Counted from the stretch's first letter, positions 1 through 6,891 are shown. The stretch is DNA of 15,980 nucleotides from an uncultured Prevotella sp. (GCA_900541335.1 UQJC01000046.1:1-15980); one strand, 5' to 3'. The notes: a model not told the origin generated them from the sequence alone. Numbers and translations: made by a program.

Positions 1-104
1 ATTAGGGGGCTTGTAAAATGAAAAAGAAGACTCGAACACTGAAAATTAAGCGTTCAAGCCATACTTTATTACTGTATTGGACTTTTATCGAACAGCAGTA
101 ATTG

Positions 105-148
105 CAAAATAGCAAAGGGTGTATCGCTTCGTTGCGGTACACCCTTTG
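105..148 (-). terminator. Rho-independent terminator of the outer-membrane receptor gene
   Basis: A perfect 11-bp inverted repeat (CAAAGGGTGTA at 113-123, TACACCCTTTG at 138-148) encloses a 14-nt loop. Read on the minus strand it is followed by TATTTTGC. It lies about 57 nt past the stop codon of the receptor gene. The plus-strand side has no T tract, so it works best for minus-strand transcripts. The bases left of it (1-104) contain no gene I can support. Confidence 0.8.
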
Positions 149-205
149 AGTTATGTGATAAAATTCATGTGGCTACAAGCCTATTAGCAGGTGATGAAAA
201 TGATT

Positions 206-2317
206 TCATTCTATCAAACCGGAATCTGCTTTCTGTGCTTTAATGCGTTGGTTCACACCTTCTATCTTCACTCCTGAAGAGAACTTCCAATTGAGTGTAA
301 ATAAAAAGAGATTACCCGAAACAGGAGAATAAAAGCGCGTGTGTTGTTGTACAAAGCGGTTTAATGTCTGTACCTTCTCACGCAGATAGTGAGGTTGGAA
401 CAACTGGCTACCGCTGATACCCAAAGTCAAAGCGTGAGAGGAGCGCAAAGGAACACGATACTGAAGCGAGAGGTTATATGTAGGACGGCTGATGCTCCGA
501 TTTTCGCCTTCTGTAAATCCCCATCCGCTATCTACGGCCCCTTCGATACTGAAACGCGATATATCAACCGTAAGCCAGAGTGTTCCGTTCAGACGATGGT
601 GCTTATGAAGATAGTCAGTGCCCCGGTTGTAGAAATAATAATACCCACCTGATAGACTCAGCTTCAATTTCTCAGGAATCAGCTGTACCTGCGTATAGTT
701 GTTTACGTAGAACATCCGGCATGCGGGTTGGTTGGCATGTGTAAAGACAAAGAGACCATCATCGTTGCGATATATGCGTTGCATGACCGCATCACGATTA
801 TCGCGGTAGCTAACTGACATCGTGGAGAACACGCGCGGATGGTTATAGCTGAGGTCAAGTATTTGTTCCGTTCTATGTGCAGAGTGAAGCTGCGGATTAC
901 CCTCCACGATGGTCCAAGGATCTTTCTGGACCGTTATATCCGTCACATACTGCATACGTGATATAAAAGGAGAATAGGTAAAACTATAGCGTATCTGCCA
1001 ACGCTTGCTGAAGGGAAGAGAGAGTGTGAGTTTGGGACGCACAAACCATTCATCAATTGGTTTACCACCTTGATTGAAATAACTTCGGCTGACTCCCGTT
1101 CCGAGTTGGTAAGTGACCTTCCACAGCTTTCCCGTTATTTCGGCAAAGGAATTCAGATGGGAACTACGCAAACGTGAATGCTGATTGACATCTCCTGCAT
1201 AGTGATTTGAGATGTACTGTTGCTTGTAATTTGCGCCGAATGTAAATGTAAAAGGCTTCAACGCGTTTTCGTACAAGATTCCAGCCGAAAATGCACGTGA
1301 CTTTCCCTTCCCTGTGTAGTTGAAAATCTTTTCAGGAAACGCATTGGTATAATGCTGACTACTTTTGTTCCAGGATCCAGCTACGTCGAATATCAATGTT
1401 TGGCGTTCAGTAGGGCGGAAAGAGGTATAGAAATCGATGCAAGGCATAAATGAATGGTTCGATTGCAACATTTGTGACTGATAACGAATACCATTCACTA
1501 CCTCATCCGTTTGCCCCTCTTGTTTCGGACTGCGCGATTTTCCTGTTGTTAAAGATGCTTGCACGTCCCATTTCTGTGGTTGGGTATAAGCATAACGCAA
1601 CTGTACATGGTGATTGTCACGGCGGGCTGCAAGAGTCTTATTGTCTGAAGTACGGAACATTTGCGACCCATCTGCCATCTGATAACAGGTTTCCTGTATA
1701 CTGCGCCCGTTGCGGAAGTCATTAAAGGTACCACCATAGTTAAGGCTGAAGGTGGAAGCATTGTGATGAAGGGTAACATATCCAGAAGTGTTGTTCATTA
1801 ATCGGTCAACAGCCGTCATTTCGTTTCCTCCTATATGCTGTCCAGCTACCACACGACGGGTAATGATACGAATTACACCATAGGCATTATCGCCATAGCG
1901 CATTCCTGGGCGATCTATATATTCAATACGAACAATGCTTTGCATCGTCAATGACTGCAATTCATCCTGCGTAGCTACTTTATCATTGATGTATAAAGGC
2001 ACATAGCCTAGGTTGCTCGTCACGCTTTGTTTCGTTTCGTCTATGCGTACGCCAGGCATAGGAATTCTTTTCAGCAGGGAATAGACTGTAGGTGAGCGTT
2101 CCAGTTCCTCACTCGTGGGATAATAAAGGCGACGATCGTGCTTCGTCACCATGCGTTCACCACGAATGACTACTTCACTCAAATCAGCCTGCTTCGTGAC
2201 TTTTGCCGAATCAGACAATGGACGTTCGTCTGAATTTTGAGCCTGAGACGAAAAGATTCCTGCCAACCAAAGGACAGGAATCCATTTTACTTTGGAGAGT
2301 TTCATTGCTTGTAACAT
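206..2317 (-). CDS. TonB-dependent-receptor-like outer-membrane beta-barrel protein
   Basis: This is a predicted outer-membrane protein of about 703 residues. After a signal peptide ending near SSQAQ comes the LSEVVIRGE segment typical of the start of Bacteroidota TonB-dependent receptors. A plug-like region follows (LLKRIPMPGVRID, then IRIITRR at its end), then about 550 residues of alternating aromatic/polar beta-strand sequence. This resembles the OMP_b-brl_3 barrel family. The N-terminal carboxypeptidase-regulatory-like domain of many such proteins is absent. The frame is open to a TTG at 2341, but that codon lies inside a -7 promoter element (2339-2346), so I prefer ATG 2317; ATG 2305 is also possible. 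It is 51 nt downstream of a membrane-bound regulator on the same strand, which suggests that regulator controls it. The substrate is unknown. Energy would come from an ExbB/ExbD/TonB system such as the one at 9902-12951. Confidence 0.8.
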   Translation of the reverse strand: MLQAMKLSKVKWIPVLWLAGIFSSQAQNSDERPLSDSAKVTKQADLSEVVIRGERMVTKHDRRLYYPTSEELERSPTVYSLLKRIPMPGVRIDETKQSVTSNLGYVPLYINDKVATQDELQSLTMQSIVRIEYIDRPGMRYGDNAYGVIRIITRRVVAGQHIGGNEMTAVDRLMNNTSGYVTLHHNASTFSLNYGGTFNDFRNGRSIQETCYQMADGSQMFRTSDNKTLAARRDNHHVQLRYAYTQPQKWDVQASLTTGKSRSPKQEGQTDEVVNGIRYQSQMLQSNHSFMPCIDFYTSFRPTERQTLIFDVAGSWNKSSQHYTNAFPEKIFNYTGKGKSRAFSAGILYENALKPFTFTFGANYKQQYISNHYAGDVNQHSRLRSSHLNSFAEITGKLWKVTYQLGTGVSRSYFNQGGKPIDEWFVRPKLTLSLPFSKRWQIRYSFTYSPFISRMQYVTDITVQKDPWTIVEGNPQLHSAHRTEQILDLSYNHPRVFSTMSVSYRDNRDAVMQRIYRNDDGLFVFTHANQPACRMFYVNNYTQVQLIPEKLKLSLSGGYYYFYNRGTDYLHKHHRLNGTLWLTVDISRFSIEGAVDSGWGFTEGENRSISRPTYNLSLQYRVPLRSSHALTLGISGSQLFQPHYLREKVQTLNRFVQQHTRFYSPVSGNLFLFTLNWKFSSGVKIEGVNQRIKAQKADSGLIE

Positions 2318-2338
2318 GGAGGTTTGTTTAGGTATAAG

Positions 2339-2346
2339 CAAAAGTA
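2339..2346 (-). promoter_or_regulatory. -7 promoter element of the outer-membrane receptor gene
   Basis: TACTTTTG on the minus strand matches the Bacteroidota -7 consensus TAnnTTTG. It lies 21 nt before ATG 2317. The nine bases TACTTTTGC are identical to those of the regulator's promoter at 3415-3423. I see no clear -33 TTTG. Confidence 0.55.
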
Positions 2347-2368
2347 GAGAACGGAAAAGGGAAGAGAG

Positions 2369-3316
2369 CTAATTCACATCTGACTCTTGTCTGACATTTT
2401 CCTGACTTTCCTGGTTTTCAATATTTATGACATACCCATGTCCACGATCGTTGATGAGAGAAAGTGTGGAATGGTCGTGCAATACCTGCTTCAGTCGCCT
2501 AATTAAGGTATAAAGGCTTTCTGTGGCATTTTGCTTCTTGGGCCATAGTGTTTGGCAGATTTCCTGTTGCGTCAGACAATGCCCTTCTGCGCGATAAAAC
2601 ATTTCCATCAATGTCTCCTGCATGGGAGTAAAGGGTACTGGTGTACCATCTGCAGCGTAAAAACGGCGAGAGTTTGCTTCATAGATTATATCACCCCATC
2701 CCGCAACCACTGTTTCAGCAGAAGTTGAAAGTGGATCGCTGGAAGCTAATACTTGCAGACTACGGTTACGACTATAAAAGAAAACCCACCACAGCAAACT
2801 TAGAAACAACAAGGCGACAGAGGGACGGAAATCAGAAAGAGACCAAATGTCAGCCAACGTCAAACTGGCATAACTGCGGAACGAGAACAAAGTGCCGTCG
2901 TCAGCATGAATATAAAACGTGTCACTCGCTACGACCCATCCGTAATGCTGCCATTCGACTGTTTCCAAGCGAGGACTGGAAACCAGCGAACAAGTCATCA
3001 CAACGCGGTCACGCAGTTCTTTTATTGCCAAGCTCTGACTAAGCAAATGGTCTTTCAGGCTAACCACGGGAATTGAGCCAGTATGAAGCGACAAACGACG
3101 ACAAGTACGGATAGTATCAGTACAAGCTATTTGTCCCCGACGTTGCGTAAGCGTACGATTTAAAGCCTGATTGAGCTCGGTCTGCACGCAACTTTGCGTT
3201 TGCCTAAAACTACGGTATCCAAAGAGCGCAGAACTGGAAACTAGAATGATGAAGATGATGAGAGGATAAACAGAACGCATGATTCTCCTGGATTTTAGAA
3301 AATGGTATTCACTCAT
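2369..3316 (-). CDS. Membrane-anchored winged-helix transcriptional regulator
   Basis: This 315-residue protein appears to be a one-component sensor in the inner membrane. A first hydrophobic segment (about residues 16-34) is followed by a roughly 130-residue extracytoplasmic region with four cysteines (43, 65, 72, 109). A second membrane segment (about 166-182) comes next, then a linker. The C-terminal domain (about 209-298) is a winged helix of the OmpR/PhoB type (Trans_reg_C), with a TESLYTLIRRLKQVL recognition-helix region and the closing RGHGYVI hairpin. This order is the reverse of ToxR and CadC, where the DNA-binding domain is N-terminal. No receiver or kinase domain is visible. Met13 (ATG 3280) is an alternative start just before the first membrane segment. 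The receptor gene follows on the same strand and is the most likely target, by inference from position only. Confidence 0.8.
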   Translation of the reverse strand: MSEYHFLKSRRIMRSVYPLIIFIILVSSSALFGYRSFRQTQSCVQTELNQALNRTLTQRRGQIACTDTIRTCRRLSLHTGSIPVVSLKDHLLSQSLAIKELRDRVVMTCSLVSSPRLETVEWQHYGWVVASDTFYIHADDGTLFSFRSYASLTLADIWSLSDFRPSVALLFLSLLWWVFFYSRNRSLQVLASSDPLSTSAETVVAGWGDIIYEANSRRFYAADGTPVPFTPMQETLMEMFYRAEGHCLTQQEICQTLWPKKQNATESLYTLIRRLKQVLHDHSTLSLINDRGHGYVINIENQESQENVRQESDVN

Positions 3317-3380
3317 TGTTGATCGGCCACACGTAGTCTACTTCGTAACAGTCGAAGACTATTTTGCAGAAGATGCACAA

Positions 3381-3415
3381 CAAATATCAAAGTAAGGTTT
3401 ACATTTTGATATTTG
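3381..3415. repeat. 11-bp perfect inverted repeat at the regulator's start of transcription
   Basis: CAAATATCAAA (3381-3391) and TTTGATATTTG (3405-3415) are exact reverse complements separated by 13 nt. The right arm abuts the -7 element at 3416-3423, so the expected transcription start falls inside it. It could be an operator for a dimeric regulator, possibly the adjacent gene product, or a 5' hairpin in the mRNA. There is no T tract, so it is not a terminator. Confidence 0.6.
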
Positions 3416-3445
3416 CAAAAGTAATAAGAATCTCATTACACCCAA
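3416..3445 (-). promoter_or_regulatory. Promoter of the membrane-anchored regulator
   Basis: TACTTTTG at 3416-3423 is a perfect Bacteroidota -7 element. A TTG at 3443-3445 lies 19 nt upstream in the -33 position. The predicted 5' leader is about 95 nt. Between this promoter and the rpmH terminator (3446-3577) I see no gene, only a loose 7-bp inverted repeat (3481-3487 with 3514-3520). Confidence 0.6.
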
Positions 3446-3577
3446 CCTGCCTTTTGCTATTTCTTGTGAGGTGCTAGAGAAGAGAACAAATTCTTTTCAT
3501 TACACCAGCGAAAGTTCTCTGAATAGATGGTATTCACTGCAACATACACAACACAGCCCTACTAACTACAGGCATAC

Positions 3578-3632
3578 AAAAAGTCCGGTGAATCCTTGCT
3601 TGCTTTGCAGCAAATAAAGAATTCACCGGACT
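3578..3632 (-). terminator. Rho-independent terminator of rpmH
   Basis: A perfect 12-bp stem (AGTCCGGTGAAT 3582-3593, ATTCACCGGACT 3621-3632) carries an inner 5-bp stem TTGCT/AGCAA. On the minus strand it is followed by TTTTTGTATG. It begins 23 nt past the rpmH stop codon. Confidence 0.85.
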
Positions 3633-3655
3633 AAAATTCTCACGGATGGAGATTA

Positions 3656-3814
3656 TTACTTCTTGCCGTGAACTTCGTCAGATACAGTCAACTTCTTGCG
3701 GCCCTTTGCGCGGCGAGAAGCCAATACGCGACGACCATTAGCCGTCTGCATGCGCTGACGGAATCCATGCTTGTTGTTTCTTTTACGATTGTGGGGTTGG
3801 AATGTTCTTTTCAT
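3656..3814 (-). CDS. rpmH: 50S ribosomal protein L34
   Basis: This 52-residue basic protein is L34 (bL34), a structural protein of the large ribosomal subunit bound to 23S rRNA. The N-terminus MKRTFQPHNRKR and the central KHGFRQRMQTANGRRVLASR block are the family signature. The short C-terminal extension ending in HGKK is usual in Bacteroidota. It starts at ATG 3814, with an A-rich stretch (AAAACAAAAAAACAG) rather than a Shine-Dalgarno sequence upstream. It is not next to dnaA or rnpA here, but downstream of trpS. It has its own promoter, a long structured leader and a strong terminator, so it is probably expressed alone. Confidence 0.97.
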   Translation of the reverse strand: MKRTFQPHNRKRNNKHGFRQRMQTANGRRVLASRRAKGRKKLTVSDEVHGKK

Positions 3815-3851
3815 TGTTATGCTGTTTTTTTGTTTTAATAGACAAATTCAA

Positions 3852-3979
3852 CGAGCGGGACAGGTCAGCAGCTCACCCTACACACAGCGGTAAACCTCAC
3901 GGCTTTTATTAGGGGAGATACCTGCTCGCATCGGAATTCCACAAGCTTTCATTCACGATTAATCAAACCCGATGAAAGC
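3852..3979 (-). promoter_or_regulatory. Structured 5' leader of rpmH, candidate cis-regulatory RNA
   Basis: The transcript from the promoter at 3997-4026 would carry about 175 nt before the rpmH ATG. On the minus strand a long nested stem can form. Its pairs, in plus coordinates, are 3852-3856 with 3924-3928 (CGAGC/GCTCG), 3862-3865 with 3920-3923 (AGGT/ACCT), 3872-3874 with 3915-3917 (CTC/GAG) and 3876-3880 with 3910-3914 (CCCTA/TAGGG). Short bulges separate them. A second stem pairs 3945-3952 with 3972-3979 (GCTTTCAT/ATGAAAGC). Ribosomal-protein leaders often mediate autoregulation. I do not recognise this one, and the folding is by eye only. Confidence 0.45.
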
Positions 3980-3996
3980 AAACGGATTTCGGGGTG

Positions 3997-4026
3997 CAAA
4001 GGTAGAAATTCTTTTTTAAATAACAA
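3997..4026 (-). promoter_or_regulatory. Promoter of rpmH
   Basis: TACCTTTG at 3997-4004 is a perfect -7 element. A TTG at 4024-4026 lies 19 nt upstream at the -33 position, immediately after the trpS stop codon. No terminator is visible between trpS and this promoter, so readthrough from trpS is also possible. Confidence 0.65.
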
Positions 4027-4044
4027 GGGTTCTCTACCAGCATT

Positions 4045-5139
4045 TTATTTTTGACCAAAACGCGCTGCCTGCTCTGCAATCAGCTGAGCATCATCAAAGT
4101 AATTTATCTTCATTGCACGACGTACATCGCTCAAGGTATCAGCCGCAACGGCACGAGCCTCTTCGCATCCCTTGCGAAGCATTTCATACACAGCCGGAAT
4201 ATCCTTTTCATATTCTGCACGACGTTCACGAATCGGAGTCAGCTCTTCCTGCAAGATATTGTTGAGGAACTTCTTAACTTTCATATCGCCCAAGCCACCA
4301 CGCTGGTAGTGTTCCTTCACTTCGTCCAAGCATTGGTATTCAGGCCAGTACAACCCAAAGTGTTCGGGACGGCAGAAGGCATCCAAATAAGTGAATACCG
4401 TGTTTCCTTCCAAATGACCAGGATCTTCTACGTGAACATGCAGCGGGTCTGTGTACATAGACATCACCTTCTTCTTCACTTCCTGGGCAGACTCTGCCAA
4501 GTAAATGCAATTGCCTAAGCTCTTAGACATCTTGGCTTTACCATCAGTTCCCGGGAGTCGGCAGCAAACGGCGTTTTGCGGAAGCAAGATGCTCGGCTCT
4601 ACCAGGGTTTCGCCGTAGATATAGTTAAAGCGTCGTACGATTTCGGTCGCTTGTTCCAACATCGGCTTTTGGTCTTCACCAGCCGGAACGGTCGTTGCAC
4701 GGAAAGCTGCGATGTCGGCTGCCTGACTAATGGGGTAAGTAAAGAAGCCCACCGGAATGCTGGATTCAAAACCACGCATGCCAATTTCAGTCTTTACGGT
4801 CGGATTGCGCTGCAAACGACTTACAGAAACCAAGTCCATAAAGTAGAACGACAACTCGCAGAGTTCGGGAATTTGGCTTTGAATGAATATCGTTATTTTC
4901 TCAGGATCCAATCCAGCGGCAAGATAATCAAGTGCCACTTCAATGACATTCTGACGAACCTTTTCCGGATTCTCAATATTGTCTGTCAATGCCTGGGCAT
5001 CGGCAATAAAGACAAACATTTTCTTAAAGTCACCTTCGTTTTGCAACTCTACGCGACGTTTCAATGAACCTACATAATGACCAATATGAAGGCGACCGGT
5101 AGGGCGGTCGCCGGTAAGTATAATCGTATCTTTTGCCAT
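4045..5139 (-). CDS. trpS: Tryptophan--tRNA ligase
   Basis: This is a cytoplasmic class I aminoacyl-tRNA synthetase that charges tRNA-Trp with tryptophan using ATP. Counting from ATG 5139 it has 364 residues, close to the usual family length. The nucleotide-binding HIGH motif is at residues 18-21 (GRLHIGHYVGSL). The TrpRS-typical GEDQ is at 154-157 and the KMSKS loop at 203-207. The open frame extends to 5400, but that extension crosses the divergent pflA gene and has no synthetase homology, and a -7 element lies at 5160-5167. MAKDTIILTGDRPTGR is therefore the correct start. It is transcribed divergently from pflA. No transcription terminator is evident after it. Confidence 0.96.
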   Translation of the reverse strand: MAKDTIILTGDRPTGRLHIGHYVGSLKRRVELQNEGDFKKMFVFIADAQALTDNIENPEKVRQNVIEVALDYLAAGLDPEKITIFIQSQIPELCELSFYFMDLVSVSRLQRNPTVKTEIGMRGFESSIPVGFFTYPISQAADIAAFRATTVPAGEDQKPMLEQATEIVRRFNYIYGETLVEPSILLPQNAVCCRLPGTDGKAKMSKSLGNCIYLAESAQEVKKKVMSMYTDPLHVHVEDPGHLEGNTVFTYLDAFCRPEHFGLYWPEYQCLDEVKEHYQRGGLGDMKVKKFLNNILQEELTPIRERRAEYEKDIPAVYEMLRKGCEEARAVAADTLSDVRRAMKINYFDDAQLIAEQAARFGQK

Positions 5140-5159
5140 AGTCTTCTGATTTTGTAGGG

Positions 5160-5167
5160 CAAAGATA
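5160..5167 (-). promoter_or_regulatory. trpS: -7 promoter element of trpS
   Basis: TATCTTTG on the minus strand matches TAnnTTTG, 20 nt before the trpS ATG. The -33 position reads TTTA, a weak match. This implies a very short 5' leader. Confidence 0.6.
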
Positions 5168-5188
5168 GACCTTTCTGTAAGTTTAAAG

Positions 5189-5196
5189 TACCTTTG
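5189..5196 (+). promoter_or_regulatory. pflA: -7 promoter element of pflA
   Basis: TACCTTTG matches TAnnTTTG, 30 nt before the pflA ATG. Its expected -33 position (about 5165-5168) overlaps the trpS -7 element, so RNA polymerase could hardly occupy both promoters at once. Confidence 0.6.
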
Positions 5197-5226
5197 CTCC
5201 AGTAAAAAACCTATCCATCCTCTTTT

Positions 5227-5958
5227 ATGCAAATTCGAGTACACTCCTACGAGTCTATGGGAACCTTTGATGGTCCCGGACTTCGCTATGTCGTTTTTCT
5301 CCAAGGCTGCCCCTTCCGTTGCCTTTATTGTGCAAACCCCGATACGATTGACGCGGTCGGAGAAAGTAAGCTGACTGACCCTGAATATATTGTTGAACAA
5401 GCTGTTTCTATGAAACCTTTCTTCGGCAAGCGAGGAGGCATCACCTTCTCAGGCGGTGAACCAACCGTTCAGGCAGAAGCTCTCGTTCCTTTGTTCAAAC
5501 AACTCAAAGAAGCCGGACTTCATACGTGTATTGACACCAACGGTGCCATTTGGAATAAGCACGTTGAAGAACTGTTTCGTTTGGCAGATCTCATTATGTT
5601 AGACGTAAAGGAATTCAATCCACAACGACACGAACATATAACCGCCCGTTCCAATGAACAGACACTTCGCACGGCAGCATGGTTAGAAGAACAAGGTCAT
5701 CCTTTCTGGCTCCGCTATGTATTAGTACCGGGACTCAGCGACTTTGAAGAAGACCTCCGAGCTTTGGGTGAGCACTTTAAGGATTACAAGCACCTTGAAC
5801 GTGTAGAACTCCTCCCCTACCACACTTTAGGCGTTCATAAATATGAATCGATGGGATGGGAATACAAACTGAAAGATGTCAAGGAGAATACACCCGAACA
5901 GTTAGCTCGCGCTGAAGCCATCTTGCGTGAGTACTTCCCACAATTGGTTGTCAACTAA
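5227..5958 (+). CDS. pflA: Pyruvate formate-lyase-activating enzyme
   Basis: This is a 243-residue radical SAM protein, the usual PflA length. It generates the glycyl radical on pyruvate formate-lyase under anaerobic conditions using S-adenosylmethionine and a [4Fe-4S] cluster. The cluster-binding CX3CX2C motif is at Cys28, Cys32 and Cys35 (GCPFRCLYC). The SAM-binding SGGEP motif is at 75-79. The N-terminal ESMGTFDGPGLRYVVFLQG block is characteristic of PflA. The pflB substrate gene, often adjacent in other bacteria, is not in this window. Other glycyl-radical activases are shorter or carry extra ferredoxin-like cysteines, which are absent here. The start ATG 5227 is supported by the upstream -7 element and the conserved N-terminus. 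Confidence 0.93.
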   Translation: MQIRVHSYESMGTFDGPGLRYVVFLQGCPFRCLYCANPDTIDAVGESKLTDPEYIVEQAVSMKPFFGKRGGITFSGGEPTVQAEALVPLFKQLKEAGLHTCIDTNGAIWNKHVEELFRLADLIMLDVKEFNPQRHEHITARSNEQTLRTAAWLEEQGHPFWLRYVLVPGLSDFEEDLRALGEHFKDYKHLERVELLPYHTLGVHKYESMGWEYKLKDVKENTPEQLARAEAILREYFPQLVVN

Positions 5959-6023
5959 GAATTGTGTAGGCTTCTTGCTTTACTAAAACACGTCTACACG
6001 CTCACCTTATACAGCTACAAAGA

Positions 6024-6090
6024 AAGAGTTTAGTAGTAGATTGGACACATTCTTCTGCTCCAATCACCTACTAAACTCTTCCTTATTTTC
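6024..6090 (+). terminator. Two-tier hairpin after pflA, probable terminator
   Basis: A perfect 13-bp stem (AAGAGTTTAGTAG 6024-6036, CTACTAAACTCTT 6068-6080) continues across a 2x2 internal loop into a perfect 7-bp stem (GATTGGA 6039-6045, TCCAATC 6059-6065). The following CCTTATTTTCC is a poor T tract. It ends 40 nt before the next gene, so it may also act as a leader or attenuator for that gene. Confidence 0.6.
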
Positions 6091-6120
6091 CTCACTTCTT
6101 CCCTCCCCAAGCCCCATCTC

Positions 6121-6741
6121 ATGAAACCCGCTATAGCCATCATTACTCCCAATACCCTAGCCGGAGTTGGGCTGGCAGACATCATTCAGCGCATGATGCC
6201 TGGTGCTGACACCTGCCTATTTGCTCATTATACTGAACTTGCCAACCATCCCGATGCGGATACTTTCTTTCATTACTTCGTATCGGCAAGCGAGGTGCTG
6301 AAAGGTGCGTCTTACTTTCTTTCTAGGCAACATAAAACGATTGTCCTGCTTCATGGAGAAGAAGCAGGACACTTGCCACAAGGCTTCCACACGCTCAATG
6401 TATTTCAAAGCGAAAAAGAACTAGTACGTAGCATCTTGTCCTTAGCCCATCGCTCACACGGAGCCAAAGGTGCGGAACCTGAACCTGTCAGATTGGCTCG
6501 CGAAACACGGCATGAAGAAGGAAAACCTACTCCCCCTCGCTTAACACCACGCGAACGTGAAGTTTTACGAGGCATTGTAGAAGGCCGTATCAACAAGGAA
6601 ATAGCAGCTTGTATGGGAGTAAGTACAGCCACTGTTATCACCCACCGAAAGAACCTGACAGAAAAGTTGGGTACACGTAGCGTATCTGCACTAACCATTT
6701 TTGCAGTAGCACATGGAATTGTGAGAAGTGAAGAAATATAG
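6121..6741 (+). CDS. LuxR-family transcriptional regulator with degenerate receiver domain
   Basis: This 206-residue cytoplasmic protein has a clear C-terminal LuxR/FixJ helix-turn-helix (about residues 141-201). The motif runs LTPREREVLRGIVEGRINKE, then AACMGVSTATVITHRKNLTEKL. The N-terminal 110 or so residues have the length and hydrophobic pattern of a response-regulator receiver (IAIITPNTLAGVGLADII). However, the acidic pair expected after strand 1 is replaced by TPN, and I find no phosphorylatable aspartate at the end of strand 3. It is probably an atypical, phosphorylation-independent regulator. No histidine kinase gene is nearby, so it is an orphan. No TAnnTTTG element was found upstream. 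It may rely on a variant promoter or on readthrough from pflA. Target genes are unknown. Confidence 0.85.
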   Translation: MKPAIAIITPNTLAGVGLADIIQRMMPGADTCLFAHYTELANHPDADTFFHYFVSASEVLKGASYFLSRQHKTIVLLHGEEAGHLPQGFHTLNVFQSEKELVRSILSLAHRSHGAKGAEPEPVRLARETRHEEGKPTPPRLTPREREVLRGIVEGRINKEIAACMGVSTATVITHRKNLTEKLGTRSVSALTIFAVAHGIVRSEEI

Positions 6742-6797
6742 ACAAACTCTCCTTTACTCCCCAGGCTCATGTAAATTAACTGATTAAATACAAAACG

Positions 6798-6856
6798 AAC
6801 TCCGAAGAACAAGGTTTATCCAACAAGATATCCTTGTTCTTCGGAGTTTCTTTATG
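6798..6856 (+). terminator. Rho-independent terminator of the LuxR-family gene
   Basis: A perfect 17-bp stem (6798-6814 with 6832-6848, AACTCCGAAGAACAAGG and its complement) has a 17-nt loop and is followed by TCTTTAT. On the minus strand it is followed by CGTTTTGTATTT, so it may act in both directions between the convergent genes. Confidence 0.8.
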
Positions 6857-6891
6857 AAGCAAAGCAGAAAGCTTAAATGTAATCGTTGTAA

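Noticed and set aside
18..101. A 27-codon plus-strand open frame starting MKKKTRTLKIKR
   Set aside because: It is very short, has no recognisable domain or promoter, and lies at the window edge. Chance is the simplest explanation.
2318..2341. TTG start of the receptor at 2341
   Set aside because: The codon overlaps a -7 promoter element, and the signal peptide begins more naturally at ATG 2317 or 2305.
3302..3538. 12-base direct repeat ATGGTATTCACT (3302-3313 and 3527-3538)
   Set aside because: A few 12-base repeats are expected by chance in a window this size. One copy is the start of a coding region, and no other sign of duplication is seen.
4051..5067. Long plus-strand open frames antisense to trpS
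   Set aside because: They are codon-composition shadows of trpS with no conserved motifs.
5140..5400. N-terminal extension of trpS up to 5400
   Set aside because: It overlaps divergent pflA, lies upstream of the trpS -7 element and is not part of the synthetase fold.
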